A stretch of 64,000 nt of DNA from Pseudomonas brassicacearum (GCF_003732265.1 NZ_MOBK01000010.1:62001-126000); one strand, 5' to 3'. Shown: positions 39,781 through 49,157, counted from the first letter of the stretch. Program-made: numbers and translations. Notes: generated from the sequence alone by a model not told the origin.

Positions 39781-41150
39781 GTCAGAAGCTGAACCTGGGA
39801 TGGTTGGGTGCCGTTGCGCTGGGTATGACGTTGTCGGTCAGCGCGCAGGAGCAACCGGCGGATTTCACCACTCGAGTGCCGTTGTCCGTGAGCGGTGACG
39901 GCCCGTGGTACCGCCTCGAATTGCCGTTGAGCGTGCAGTTGAATGCGCGGCAAACCGACCTGAGCGATGTGCGTGTGTTCAATGCGGCTGGTCAGGTTCA
40001 GGCGTATGCCTTGGCGCGAGAATCGGCCCAGACCCGCGAAAATCGCACGCTGACCGATGTGAAGTGGTTCCCGCTGTACGACTCGGCGGATTCCACCGAG
40101 CGCGCGCCCAGCGTGCGGGTGCAATCGAGTGCCAACGGCACGCTGGTCGAAGTGCAGCCGTCCAGTCATTTGGAGGCGGGCGAAGAAGTCCTGCGCGGCT
40201 GGTTGCTCGATGCCAGCGGCATCAAGGCGCCGCTGCAGCAATTGGTCCTCGACTGGACCAGCGAGCGTGACGGCTTCCAGCGTTTTTCCATCGAGGCCAG
40301 CGACGACTTGCAGCATTGGCAGTCGTGGGGAGAAGGGCAGGTGGCACGACTGACGTTTGCCGACGAACGGGTCGAGCAGCATGAAGTCGGGCTGCCGGGG
40401 CAGTCGGCGCGCTATCTGCGCCTGCTGTGGAATTCGCCGCAATCGGCGCCAGCGCTGACCTCGGCGCAGCTGGAAAGCGCCAGCACCCGCAGCCTGCCGC
40501 TGCCGTTGGTCTGGTCGCAACCGTTGGCTGGCAGCAGCGCGAAGGCCGGTGAATATACTTGGCAATTGCCGATGGGACTAAATGTCGAACGGGTGCAGGT
40601 CGAGCTGAGTCAGCCCAACAGTCTGGCGCCGGTGGCATTGTCTGGCCGCCGCGAGAGCAGCTTGCCGTGGCAGCCGCTGGGCAGCGGTTTGCTGTATCGC
40701 CTGACCCAGAATGGCCAGGACGTGGTGCAAAACGAATTGCAGTTGCCGGGGCAAACCGTGCAGCAGTTGAAACTGGTGGTGGACGAGCGGGGCGGAGGCT
40801 TGGGCGCCGAAGCGCCGTCGCTGAAGTTCGCCGTGCGTTCGACGCAACTGGTGTTCCTGGCACGCGGCCCTGGCCCTTACACGCTGGCGCTGGGCAATGC
40901 GACGGTGAAAGCGGCGAGCTTGCCGTTGTCGACGCTGATTCCGGATTACAACGCGCAGAAACTGGCGGCATTGGGCAAGGCGACGGTGGACGGCGGGGCA
41001 GTGGTGACGTCGACATCGACGGTGACCACGACGGCGACGGCGGGTACGAACTGGAAGAAATTCGGGTTGTGGGCGGTGTTGTTGCTGAGTGTGCTGTTCC
41101 TGGCTGCGATGGCGTTCAGCTTGCTGCGCAAGCCCCCGACTTCATCCTGA
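39777..41150 (+). CDS. DUF3999 family envelope protein
   Basis: 457-residue protein starting at TTG, overlapping the DUF2339 stop by four bases (TTGA). A signal peptide (MSQKLNLGWLGAVALGMTLS, cleavage near AQEQP) leads into a large periplasmic region rich in beta-type sequence, then one C-terminal membrane segment (FGLWAVLLLSVLFLAAMAFSL) with a short basic tail. Function unknown. Translational coupling with the DUF2339 gene implies a stoichiometric partnership. The Thr/Val-rich stretch before the membrane span (residues about 405-430) looks like a flexible linker. Confidence 0.85.
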   Translation: MSQKLNLGWLGAVALGMTLSVSAQEQPADFTTRVPLSVSGDGPWYRLELPLSVQLNARQTDLSDVRVFNAAGQVQAYALARESAQTRENRTLTDVKWFPLYDSADSTERAPSVRVQSSANGTLVEVQPSSHLEAGEEVLRGWLLDASGIKAPLQQLVLDWTSERDGFQRFSIEASDDLQHWQSWGEGQVARLTFADERVEQHEVGLPGQSARYLRLLWNSPQSAPALTSAQLESASTRSLPLPLVWSQPLAGSSAKAGEYTWQLPMGLNVERVQVELSQPNSLAPVALSGRRESSLPWQPLGSGLLYRLTQNGQDVVQNELQLPGQTVQQLKLVVDERGGGLGAEAPSLKFAVRSTQLVFLARGPGPYTLALGNATVKAASLPLSTLIPDYNAQKLAALGKATVDGGAVVTSTSTVTTTATAGTNWKKFGLWAVLLLSVLFLAAMAFSLLRKPPTSS

Positions 41151-41342
41151 GAATGGCTGACTTTCAGGCAAAGAAAATCTTGAAACTCCCACCTGCCGCC
41201 AGTCCACATCCGCCCCGTTTCGAACTACGCTCAATCCGGCACATGAACTCTCTTGGGCGTATCACGTCTGATAGGAGGAAATGCGCCTCGACTCGCGTTA
41301 AACTGCGCGGGTTTTTAGCCCCCCATTCCACCGGAGCCTTCC

Positions 41343-42353
41343 ATGTCCCGCGTTACCCTGAGTCGCTATTTGATTGAGCAGACCCGTAGCAACAACACCC
41401 CTGCCGATCTGCGTTTCCTGATCGAAGTGGTGGCGCGTGCTTGCAAAGAGATCAACCACGCCGTGTCCAAAGGCGCCCTCGGTGGTGTTCTGGGCAGCAT
41501 GGGCACTGAAAACGTCCAAGGTGAAGTGCAGAAGAAACTCGACGTGATCTCCAACGAGATCCTGCTCGAAGCCAACGAATGGGGCGGTCACCTGGCCGGC
41601 ATGGCGTCCGAAGAAATGGACAATGCCTACCAGATCCCGGGCAAATACCCGAAAGGCGCGTACCTGCTGGTATTCGACCCGCTGGACGGTTCGTCGAACA
41701 TCGACATCAACGCGCCGGTCGGTACGATCTTCTCCGTACTGCGTTGCCCGAACGAATACCTGAGCCAGAACGAACCTCTGAACGAAAAGGCTTTCCTGCA
41801 GCCAGGCACCGAGCAAGTCGCTGCCGGTTACGCGATCTACGGTCCACAGACCATGTTGATCCTGACCTTGGGCGACGGTGTGAAAGGCTTCACCCTGGAT
41901 CGCGAAATGGGCAGCTTCGTACTGACCCACGAAGACATCAAGATTCCGACCTCCACCCAGGAATTCGCGATCAACGCCTCCAACCAGCGTCACTGGGAAG
42001 CGCCGGTACAACGTTACGTCGGCGAATTGCTGGCTGGCGAAGAAGGCCCGCTGAAAAAGAACTACAACATGCGCTGGGTTGCTGCGATGGTCGCGGACGT
42101 GCACCGCATCCTGACCCGTGGCGGACTGTTCATGTACCCACGCGACAGCCGCGAGCCGTCCAAGCCGGGCAAGCTGCGCCTGATGTACGAAGCCAACCCG
42201 ATGTCGTTCCTGGTTGAACAGGCTGGCGGCGCTTCCACCGATGGCCATCAGCGCATCCTCGACATCAAGCCGGACGGCCTGCACCAGCGTGTTGCGGTGT
42301 TCCTCGGTTCGAAAGAAGAAGTTGAGCGCGTCACGGCTTACCACAAGGCCTAA
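41343..42353 (+). CDS. fbp: Class I fructose-1,6-bisphosphatase
   Basis: 336-residue Mg-dependent gluconeogenic phosphatase. Metal and substrate segments include VFDPLDGSSNIDINAPVGTI, the upstream Glu residues in VISNEILLEANEWGG, and the C-terminal KLRLMYEANPMSFLVEQAGG. GGAG lies before the ATG. In pseudomonads, which lack 6-phosphofructokinase, this enzyme feeds hexose synthesis. A DUF924 gene begins three bases after its stop and is probably co-transcribed. Confidence 0.97.
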   Translation: MSRVTLSRYLIEQTRSNNTPADLRFLIEVVARACKEINHAVSKGALGGVLGSMGTENVQGEVQKKLDVISNEILLEANEWGGHLAGMASEEMDNAYQIPGKYPKGAYLLVFDPLDGSSNIDINAPVGTIFSVLRCPNEYLSQNEPLNEKAFLQPGTEQVAAGYAIYGPQTMLILTLGDGVKGFTLDREMGSFVLTHEDIKIPTSTQEFAINASNQRHWEAPVQRYVGELLAGEEGPLKKNYNMRWVAAMVADVHRILTRGGLFMYPRDSREPSKPGKLRLMYEANPMSFLVEQAGGASTDGHQRILDIKPDGLHQRVAVFLGSKEEVERVTAYHKA

Positions 42354-42356
42354 ATC

Positions 42357-42959
42357 ATGACCGCGCCCTGGCAGCCGTTGCTCGATTGGTGGTTCGGTTC
42401 TTCCGGGTCCTCGAAAGAAACAGCGGCCACCAAGGGCAAGTTATGGTTCGGCAAGCGCGACAGCCAGGACCTCGAAGCGCAATCGCGTTTCGGGGACTGG
42501 GTCGAGCAGGCACTGGCCGGCGGATTGACTGACTGGGCGCAACGCCCTGAAGGTTGGCTGGCCCTGGTGCTGCTGCTCGATCAACTCCCTCGAATGATTT
42601 ATCGCGACACTCCCCAATGCTTTTCCGGCGATCTCAGGGCTCAGGCACTGGTGGCGCAAGGCGTTGCTGCGGATTTTGATCGGCAGTTACAGCCGATTCA
42701 GCGGGTGTTTATCTACCTGGTGTTCGAGCACAGCGAAAACCTCGCGGTGCAGAACGAAGGCGTCTCGCGCCATATCGAATTGGTGGCGCAACAACCCGAG
42801 ATCGATCGGGCGCTGTTTAGCGATTACCTGGACTATGCCGAGCGGCATCGGGACGTGATTGCGCGGTTTGGACGGTTTCCGCATCGCAATGCGGTGTTGG
42901 GGCGGGCGACTACGGCTGAGGAATTAGAGTTTCTTTCGAAGCCCGGGTCTCGGTTTTAG
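42357..42959 (+). CDS. DUF924 family protein
   Basis: 200-residue cytoplasmic, mainly helical protein. DUF924 features are present: a W/F-rich N-terminus (WWFGSS, LWFGKRD), LVLLLDQLPRMIYRDTPQCF and FIYLVFEHSENLAVQNEGV, ending RFGRFPHRNAVLGRATTAEE. The family folds as TPR-like helices, and its function is unknown. It starts three bases after fbp. Confidence 0.9.
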   Translation: MTAPWQPLLDWWFGSSGSSKETAATKGKLWFGKRDSQDLEAQSRFGDWVEQALAGGLTDWAQRPEGWLALVLLLDQLPRMIYRDTPQCFSGDLRAQALVAQGVAADFDRQLQPIQRVFIYLVFEHSENLAVQNEGVSRHIELVAQQPEIDRALFSDYLDYAERHRDVIARFGRFPHRNAVLGRATTAEELEFLSKPGSRF

Positions 42960-42981
42960 ATTTTCCTTTCGGCTGATGCCG

Positions 42982-43060
42982 TCTTCGCGAGCAAGCCCGC
43001 TCCCACATTGGATGTGTGAACGACACACATCCAATGTGGGAGCGGGCTTGCTCGCGAAGA
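42982..43060. repeat. Perfect 37-bp inverted repeat made of two REPs
   Basis: Two REPs in outward-facing order plus the adjoining 14 bases form arms of 37 bases that are exact reverse complements, separated by the five bases AACGA. It lies between the convergent DUF924 and chemoreceptor genes, where the hairpin could end both transcripts. Confidence 0.95.
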
Positions 43061-43076
43061 GGCCTTCAATAGCGCC

Positions 43077-44969
43077 TTAAATCCGGAAGCTACCCACAAG
43101 CTGCTTTAACCGCGCCGCCTGCTGCTCAAGATCCGCACACGCACGCAAGGTCGACTGCAAGTTCTCCACCCCTTCCTGGTTCAAGGTGTTGATCTCGGTA
43201 ATGTCGACGTTGATCGACTCCACCACAGCGGTCTGCTCTTCCGTCGCCGTCGCCACCGACTGGTTCATCCCGTCGATTTCACCAATGCGTTGCGTCACGC
43301 TACCCAGTCGCTCGCCGGCCTGGTTGGCGATACCCACGCTGCTTTCGCTCTGGCGCTGGCTGTCGGTCATGGTGCTGACCGCTTCACGGGCGCCGACTTG
43401 CAGCTCCTCGATCATCTTCTGCACTTGCTGCGCCGAATCCTGGGTGCGGTGCGCCAGGTTGCGCACCTCGTCCGCCACCACCGCGAAACCACGACCGGCT
43501 TCACCGGCACGGGCCGCTTCGATGGCCGCGTTCAGGGCCAGCAAGTTGGTCTGCTGGGAGATGCTGGTGATCACTTCCAGAATCTGCCCGATGTTCACGG
43601 TGTTGCTGTTGAGCGTTTCGATGTTGCCGCACGAGTCGCTGATCTTCGCCGACAGCTGCTGCATCGCGGCGATGGTCTTGTCCACCACTTGCTGACCGTC
43701 TTCGGCCAGGGCGCGGGCGTCGCTCGAATGCTGCGAGGCGAGGGCGGCGTTCTGGGCGATTTCCTGGGCGGCGGCGCCCAGTTGATTGATCGCCGCGGCC
43801 ACGCTGCTGGTGCGCGAGGCTTGCTGGTCGGAGTTGAACATCGACGAGTTGGAAGCCGCCACCACACGCAGGGCCACTTCGTTGACCTGGCCGGTGGCCG
43901 AGGACACTTCGCGAATCGAGGTGTGGATACGCTCTACAAAACGGTTGAACGAGGTGCCCAGTGCGCCGAATTCGTCCTGGCCGTGGATGGTCAGGCGTTT
44001 GGTCAGGTCACCTTCACCTTCGGCGATGTCATGCATTGCGCGGCCCATGGTCAGCAGCGGCTGCATCAGGAAACTGATCAACATGCCCAGCAACGCGATG
44101 ATGATCACCACGGCAATGACCATGGCGATGATCGCCGAGGTGCGGAATTCGCTGAGCATCGAGAACGCGGTGTCCTGATCCAGCACCAGTGCTACGTACC
44201 AGTCCGCCGACGGCACGCCGTTGACGTGGGTGAAGGAGATGAACTGAGTCTTGCCGTCGAACTCGACTTCTTTCATGCCCGGGCTGACTTTCGGAGCGCC
44301 GTTCGGGTAGGCATCGGCCAGTCCTTTGAGCACCAGTTTGCTGTCCGGGTGGATCAGGATCTTGCCGTCGGCGCTGACGATGAATGCATGGCCGTGGCCG
44401 CCGAAGTTCAGCGAGTTGATGATCGCGCTGACGCTGGACAGGTCGATGTCCGCACCGGCGACGCCGATCATCTGGCCCTGATTCTTCACGGGGGTGGCGA
44501 CGGTGATCACCAGTTTGCCGGAAGACGCGGCGATGTACGGTTCGGTGACGATGGTCTGTTGCGCGCTGTTGGCTGCCTTGTACCAGCCACGGGCGCGAGG
44601 ATCGTAGTCGGCGGCGCGATTGCCGGCCGGGATCGAGAACATCACACCATCAGTGCCGCCGAAATAGCTCAGCTGGAAATTGCTGGTGTAGGCCGGCAGG
44701 TCGATGGCGCGTTTCAGGCTGGCGGGTGCGCTGCCATCCACGGCGATCTGCTGGGACAACGATTGCAGCAACTGGATGCGGCTTTCCAGCCAGGTCTGGA
44801 TGTTGCTGGTGGTCAGGCTGCCAAGTTCCTGCATCGAGGACTCGGTACTGCTGCGCAGGGTCTGACGCTGGCGGTAGTCGTTGAACAGGATAAAGCAGGC
44901 GAACGCAACGGCGACCACAAGGGCGGCGGCCAGCAAGATCTTGTGGCTGAATTTCATGTTTCTGGTCAT
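43077..44969 (-). CDS. Methyl-accepting chemotaxis protein (double Cache sensor)
   Basis: Chemoreceptor of about 630 residues. A first membrane segment (ILLAAALVVAVAFACFILF), a periplasmic double-Cache domain (about 35-275, with DPRARGWYKAA and GVAGADIDLSSV, typical of amino-acid or small-metabolite sensing), a second segment (AIIAMVIAVVIIIALLGMLI), HAMP, and a cytoplasmic signalling domain with the conserved tip QQTNLLALNAAIEAARAGEA. No ligand motif can be assigned with certainty. ATG at 44969 is used; starts at 44957 (ATG) and 44978 (GTG) are also possible, none with a clear ribosome site. The 283 bases upstream (44970-45252) hold nothing recognised. Confidence 0.93.
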   Translation of the reverse strand: MTRNMKFSHKILLAAALVVAVAFACFILFNDYRQRQTLRSSTESSMQELGSLTTSNIQTWLESRIQLLQSLSQQIAVDGSAPASLKRAIDLPAYTSNFQLSYFGGTDGVMFSIPAGNRAADYDPRARGWYKAANSAQQTIVTEPYIAASSGKLVITVATPVKNQGQMIGVAGADIDLSSVSAIINSLNFGGHGHAFIVSADGKILIHPDSKLVLKGLADAYPNGAPKVSPGMKEVEFDGKTQFISFTHVNGVPSADWYVALVLDQDTAFSMLSEFRTSAIIAMVIAVVIIIALLGMLISFLMQPLLTMGRAMHDIAEGEGDLTKRLTIHGQDEFGALGTSFNRFVERIHTSIREVSSATGQVNEVALRVVAASNSSMFNSDQQASRTSSVAAAINQLGAAAQEIAQNAALASQHSSDARALAEDGQQVVDKTIAAMQQLSAKISDSCGNIETLNSNTVNIGQILEVITSISQQTNLLALNAAIEAARAGEAGRGFAVVADEVRNLAHRTQDSAQQVQKMIEELQVGAREAVSTMTDSQRQSESSVGIANQAGERLGSVTQRIGEIDGMNQSVATATEEQTAVVESINVDITEINTLNQEGVENLQSTLRACADLEQQAARLKQLVGSFRI

Positions 44970-45252
44970 TAAATGCACTACCGCGGAGGGGCTGATCAGC
45001 GAGGGGCGTCAATTCGCCACAGTCGAGGGCTTTACGCTGCTTCTATGTCGACTGGCCGGCGCCAAAGATTAGGCGTCTTTTTGCAAAAACTGACGAAATA
45101 CCCGATGGCGTAAGAAAGTGGCTGATTTTTCGAAAAAAGGCAGACGAGTGGCCTGATAAATAGCGTCGCGGTCGGGGAACCAGATGGGGGTTTTCTCTTC
45201 TAAGCTTCAGCTTGGCAGCCATGCCATTCCCCTTCGCTCCAGGAGTTTCACC

Positions 45253-45507
45253 ATGTCGTTGCGATCTCTCGCCTTGCTCTCGTTCTGCGTGTTGTTGGCC
45301 GCATGCAGCAAGGTCAATCAGGAAAACTACTCGAAACTGTCGACCGGCATGCCTAAGGCCGAGGTCGAAACGTTGTTGGGTAAACCTGCTGATTGCTCGG
45401 GCGCGCTCGGCATGTCCAGTTGCACCTGGGGCGATAAAAACAGCTTTATCAGCGTGCAGTACGCCGGTGACAAAGTATTGATGTTTTCCGGCCAAGGCCT
45501 GAAGTAA
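45253..45507 (+). CDS. Small lipoprotein with SmpA/BamE-like repeat
   Basis: 84-residue predicted lipoprotein: signal peptide MSLRSLALLSFCVLLAAC with the lipobox LLAAC and lipidated Cys18. The rest (YSKLSTGMPKAEVETLLGKP, CTWGDKNSFISVQY) resembles the short SmpA/BamE or DUF3862 fold, in which a helix pair carries G-M-x-x-x-E-V. AGGAG lies seven bases before the ATG. It is 31 bases upstream of the lipocalin gene and probably shares its transcript. Function unknown. Confidence 0.85.
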   Translation: MSLRSLALLSFCVLLAACSKVNQENYSKLSTGMPKAEVETLLGKPADCSGALGMSSCTWGDKNSFISVQYAGDKVLMFSGQGLK

Positions 45508-45538
45508 ACCGGGGCGTTGCGCCCACGGGAGAAAAACA

Positions 45539-46108
45539 ATGAAGCGGTTCCTATTCGTACTTTTTGCCGGCCTGGTATTGGCTGGCTGCGCCACTTCTGG
45601 CCATGATTCGTTGGCGCCAAAAACCGTCAACAGCGTCAACCTCAAGCGTTACCAAGGGACCTGGTACGAGTTGGCTCGCCTGCCGATGTATTTCCAGCGC
45701 GACTGCGCGCAGTCCGAAGCCCATTACAGCCTCAAGCCTGACGGCAACATGGCGGTATTGAACCGCTGCCTGACGCCGCAGTGGCAGTGGGAAGAGGCCA
45801 AGGGCACGGCTTATCCACAGGTATCGGGTAAATTCGACAAACTGTGGGTCGAGTTCGATACCTGGTTTTCTCGTCTGCTGCCCGGTACGGCGAAGGGCGA
45901 ATACTGGGTGTTGTACGTCAGCGATGACTACAAGACCGCCATTGTGGGCGACCCGAGTCGCAAGTACCTGTGGCTGCTGTCGCGGACCCCGACGGTCAAT
46001 GGCGTAGTGCGCGAGGAATTGCTGAGCAAGGCGCGTCAACAGGGTTACGACACCACGCGGCTGATCTGGCGTGCGACGGATACGCAGATGGCCAAGACCT
46101 CGAACTAA
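45539..46108 (+). CDS. blc: Outer-membrane lipocalin Blc
   Basis: 189-residue bacterial lipocalin with lipobox LAGC (Cys17 after MKRFLFVLFAGLVLAG). The lipocalin signature YQGTWYELARLPMYFQRDC, then YWVLYVSDDYKTAIVGDPSR and LWLLSRTPT, define the beta-barrel. Relatives bind fatty acids or lysophospholipids and help maintain the outer membrane. It follows a small lipoprotein gene by 31 bases. Confidence 0.93.
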   Translation: MKRFLFVLFAGLVLAGCATSGHDSLAPKTVNSVNLKRYQGTWYELARLPMYFQRDCAQSEAHYSLKPDGNMAVLNRCLTPQWQWEEAKGTAYPQVSGKFDKLWVEFDTWFSRLLPGTAKGEYWVLYVSDDYKTAIVGDPSRKYLWLLSRTPTVNGVVREELLSKARQQGYDTTRLIWRATDTQMAKTSN

Positions 46109-46126
46109 CTGTTTGCACAAAACCAA

Positions 46127-46216
46127 TGTGGGAGCGGGCTTGCTCGCGAAGGCGGACTGTCAGTCAACATCTCTGTTGAATTTGACGGTCCCTTCGCGAG
46201 CAGGCTCGCTCCCACA
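46127..46216. repeat. REP doublet, hybrid arms
   Basis: The left REP has core GCGGGCTTGCTCGCG and the right one CGAGCAGGCTCGC, so the arms come from two subtypes. It lies between the convergent blc and hutF genes. Confidence 0.9.
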
Positions 46217-46227
46217 GTTGTTTTTGG

Positions 46228-47592
46228 TTAGCCCAAGAGGTCGCGCAGGACCTGGGTGAACGCGCGATTGCTTTCTTCTTCACCCGCATGACGCCCATCA
46301 CGCACGACCCATTGGCCATTGACCAGCACATCACGCACCTGACGATCACCACCCGCAAACAACCAGCGATTCAAAATCCCGTCGCCACTGGCCGTCGCCA
46401 GGTAAGGATCGTTGCCGTCCAGCACCAGCCAATCCGCACGCTTACCGACTTCCAATGCGCCAATCGGCTGCCCCAACGCCTGAGCACCGCCATCCAGTGC
46501 CGCGTCGTACAGCGTGCGACCGACCATCGGCTGCTCCGCGCCATACAAACGATTACGCCGCTGATCGCGCAGACGCTGGCCGTATTCCAGCCAGCGCAGT
46601 TCTTCCACCACGCTCAACGACACATGGCTGTCGGAGCCGATGCCCATGCGTCCGCCCTGAGCAAGGAAATCCACGGCCGGGAAAATCCCGTCACCCAGGT
46701 TGGCTTCAGTGGTCAGGCACAAACCGGCAATGGCGCGACTCTTGGCCATCAGCGTGACTTCTTCGGCATTGGCGTGGGTCGCGTGAACCAGGCACCAGCG
46801 CTGATCGACTTCGGTATTTTCGTACAGCCATTGCAGCGGACGGCGACCGCTCCAGGTCAGGCAGTCGTCGACTTCCTTCTGCTGTTCGGCAATGTGGATG
46901 TGCACCGGGCATTGCTTGTCGCTGGCGGCCAGCACTTCGCTGATCTGCTGCGGCGTGACAGCGCGCAACGAGTGGAAGCACAAGCCCAACGACTGCGCCG
47001 GTTGCTGCGCCAGGATCGGCTGCAAGCGCGACTGAAGTTTCAGGTAGTTTTCGGTGCTGTTGATAAAGCGGCGCTGGCCTTCGTTGGGCGTCTGGCCACC
47101 GAAACCGGAATGGCTGTAGAGCACCGGCAGCAGGGTCAGACCGATACCGGCGGAACTGGCGGCCTGGCTGATGCGCAGCGCCAGTTCAGCCGGGTCTGCG
47201 TAAGGCTGGCCGCTGGTGTCGTGGTGCACGTAATGAAATTCCGCGACCGAGGTGTAACCGGCCTTGAGCATTTCGATGTACAGCTGACGGGCGATGTCGC
47301 CGAGTTGATCCGGGCTGATTTTTCCGACGAGGCGATACATCAAATCGCGCCAGGTCCAGAAACTGTCGTTCGGATTGCCCGCCACTTCCGCCAAACCAGC
47401 CATCGCTCGCTGGAAGGCATGGGAGTGCAGATTCGGCATTCCTGGCAGCAGCGGACCGCTTAGCCGTTCGGCGCCATCTGCATGGGAATCGGCCTGGATA
47501 TGGGTCAAAACGCCCTCGGCATTGACCTCAAGACGTACATTGTTGGCCCATCCACTAGGCAGCAGCGCGCGTTCGGCAAAGAAGGCGGACAT
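46228..47592 (-). CDS. hutF: Formimidoylglutamate deiminase HutF
   Basis: 454-residue amidohydrolase converting N-formimino-L-glutamate to N-formyl-L-glutamate and ammonia, a step of the five-enzyme histidine route. Zn-binding residues lie in MPNLHSHAFQRAM, later His residues in VHIHIAEQQKEV and VHATHAN, and the Asp in GIGSDSHVSLS. Length matches the family. It is transcribed away from hutC; the HutC-type palindrome at 47619 lies 27 bases before its ATG. Its presence beside hutG shows that this strain uses the formylglutamate branch. Confidence 0.95.
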   Translation of the reverse strand: MSAFFAERALLPSGWANNVRLEVNAEGVLTHIQADSHADGAERLSGPLLPGMPNLHSHAFQRAMAGLAEVAGNPNDSFWTWRDLMYRLVGKISPDQLGDIARQLYIEMLKAGYTSVAEFHYVHHDTSGQPYADPAELALRISQAASSAGIGLTLLPVLYSHSGFGGQTPNEGQRRFINSTENYLKLQSRLQPILAQQPAQSLGLCFHSLRAVTPQQISEVLAASDKQCPVHIHIAEQQKEVDDCLTWSGRRPLQWLYENTEVDQRWCLVHATHANAEEVTLMAKSRAIAGLCLTTEANLGDGIFPAVDFLAQGGRMGIGSDSHVSLSVVEELRWLEYGQRLRDQRRNRLYGAEQPMVGRTLYDAALDGGAQALGQPIGALEVGKRADWLVLDGNDPYLATASGDGILNRWLFAGGDRQVRDVLVNGQWVVRDGRHAGEEESNRAFTQVLRDLLG

Positions 47593-47618
47593 GGTTCAGC
47601 ACCCCATCGTGTGTTATT

Positions 47619-47635
47619 TGTATATACATATACAG
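47619..47635. promoter_or_regulatory. Candidate HutC operator between hutF and hutC
   Basis: TGTATATACA is a perfect ten-base palindrome followed by TATACAG. It matches the TGTA-N2-TACA core of the site before hutU and lies in the divergent control region, as expected for HutC autoregulation. Confidence 0.6.
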
Positions 47636-47699
47636 ACGTTTGCCTGCTCGGTAAACTCCGGCAAGCTAGCAACTCTTCTCAAACGAACAAGGATTAACC

Positions 47700-48449
47700 G
47701 TGCCGACTCCGCCCCAAGTGTCACCGTTGGCCGCGAACATGGGCGACAGTCCGGCGCCCTTGTACGCCCGCGTCAAACAGATGATCACCCAGCAAATCGA
47801 CAGTGGAAACTGGCCGCCGCACTACCGCGTTCCGTCGGAAAGCGAGCTGGTCAGCCAACTCGGCTTCAGCCGCATGACCATCAACCGCGCGTTGCGCGAG
47901 ATGACCGCCGACGGTCTGTTGGTGCGAATGCAAGGCGTGGGTACGTTCGTCGCCGAGCCGAAGAGTCAGTCCGCGCTGTTTGAAGTGCACAACATCGCCG
48001 ACGAGATCGCCTCCCGTGGCCATCGCCATACCTGCAAGGTGATCACCCTTGAAGAAGAGGCCGCCGGCTCCGAGCGTGCTTTGGCGCTCGATATGCGCGA
48101 AGGCCAGAAAGTTTTCCATTCGCTGATTGTGCATTTCGAAAACGATATCCCGGTGCAAATCGAGGACCGTTTCGTCAATGCGCTGGTCGCCCCGGAATAC
48201 CTCAAGCAGGATTTCACCCTGCAAACGCCTTACGCCTACCTGAACCAGGTCGCGCCGCTGACCGAAGGCGAGCACGTGGTCGAGGCGATTCTGGCCGAAG
48301 CGTCCGAGTGCAAGTTGCTGCAGATTGAAAAGGGCGAGCCATGCCTGCTGATTCGTCGCCGCACCTGGTCCGGCCGCCAGCCAGTGACCGCCGCCCGTTT
48401 GATCCACCCCGGTTCCCGTCATCGTCTGGAAGGTCGGTTTCATAAATAG
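47700..48449 (+). CDS. hutC: Histidine utilization repressor HutC
   Basis: 249-residue GntR/HutC-subfamily regulator with an N-terminal winged helix (YARVKQMITQQIDSGNW through SRMTINRALREMTADGLLVR, about 20-90) and a UTRA ligand domain (about 105-240), which in relatives binds urocanate. It starts at GTG 47700, seven bases after AAGGA; the next ATG (47739) would lose 13 residues. Operators with TGTA-N2-TACA lie before hutF/hutC and before hutU. hutD follows after ten bases. Confidence 0.95.
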   Translation: MPTPPQVSPLAANMGDSPAPLYARVKQMITQQIDSGNWPPHYRVPSESELVSQLGFSRMTINRALREMTADGLLVRMQGVGTFVAEPKSQSALFEVHNIADEIASRGHRHTCKVITLEEEAAGSERALALDMREGQKVFHSLIVHFENDIPVQIEDRFVNALVAPEYLKQDFTLQTPYAYLNQVAPLTEGEHVVEAILAEASECKLLQIEKGEPCLLIRRRTWSGRQPVTAARLIHPGSRHRLEGRFHK

Positions 48450-48459
48450 AGAGCCATAA

Positions 48460-49029
48460 ATGAATCAAGTGAAGGTTTTACGCGCCATCGATTACCCGCG
48501 TATGCCGTGGAAAAACGGCGGCGGCAGCACTGAAGAAATCACCCGCGATGCGGGCGTTGGCCTTGAGGGTTTCGGCTGGCGCCTGTCGATTGCCGACATC
48601 GGCGAGTCGGGGGGCTTCTCGACGTTCACCGGTTACGAGCGGGTTATCACCGTGCTGCAAGGTGACGGCATGACCTTGCGGGTCGATGGTCAGGACACTC
48701 ATCCGTTGTTACCGCTGCACCCGTTTGCCTTCAGCGGTGAGAGCGAAGTGTCCTGCACATTGCTCGGCGGGCCGATCCGCGATTTCAACCTGATTTATGC
48801 GCCGCAGCGTTACAGCGCGCGGTTGCAGTGGCTGGCGGGTGAGCAGCGGTTTTTCAGTTCGGCGGGGACGGTGCTGGTGTTCAGCATTACCGACGCATTG
48901 GAAGTGAATGCCGGTAACAGCGCTTCGCAACTGGGTCGGCATGATTGCCTGCAACTGGACGGTAACACCGGGTTGTTGGAAGTTTCCGTCAACGGCCCGT
49001 GCTGCGTGATTGAACTGACTGCGCACTGA
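48460..49029 (+). CDS. hutD: HutD family protein
   Basis: 189-residue bicupin-like cytoplasmic protein. Family motif LRAIDYPRMPWKNGGGSTEE opens the protein; GGFSTFTGYERVITVLQGDG and LGGPIRDFNLIY follow. HutD does not catalyse a pathway step; studies in P. fluorescens suggested it limits hut expression, possibly by binding an intermediate. Its start lies ten bases after hutC, so the two form a unit. The 493-base interval after it holds a REP-like doublet and then the hutU control region. Confidence 0.93.
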   Translation: MNQVKVLRAIDYPRMPWKNGGGSTEEITRDAGVGLEGFGWRLSIADIGESGGFSTFTGYERVITVLQGDGMTLRVDGQDTHPLLPLHPFAFSGESEVSCTLLGGPIRDFNLIYAPQRYSARLQWLAGEQRFFSSAGTVLVFSITDALEVNAGNSASQLGRHDCLQLDGNTGLLEVSVNGPCCVIELTAH

Positions 49030-49051
49030 TTCAACCCATCCACTGATCCAC

Positions 49052-49157
49052 TGTGGCGAGGGGGCTTGCCCCCGTTCGGCTGCGCAGCAGCCGCAAAATT
49101 TAATGCGAACATCGGGGGCGGCTACGCCACCCAACGGGGGCAAGCCCCCTCGCCACA
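49052..49157. repeat. Second-family REP doublet (GTGGCGAGGGGGCTTGCCCC)
   Basis: Inverted TGTGGCGAGGGGGCTTGCCC arms enclose about 50 bases directly after hutD. It separates the hutCD transcript from the hutU promoter region. Confidence 0.85.
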
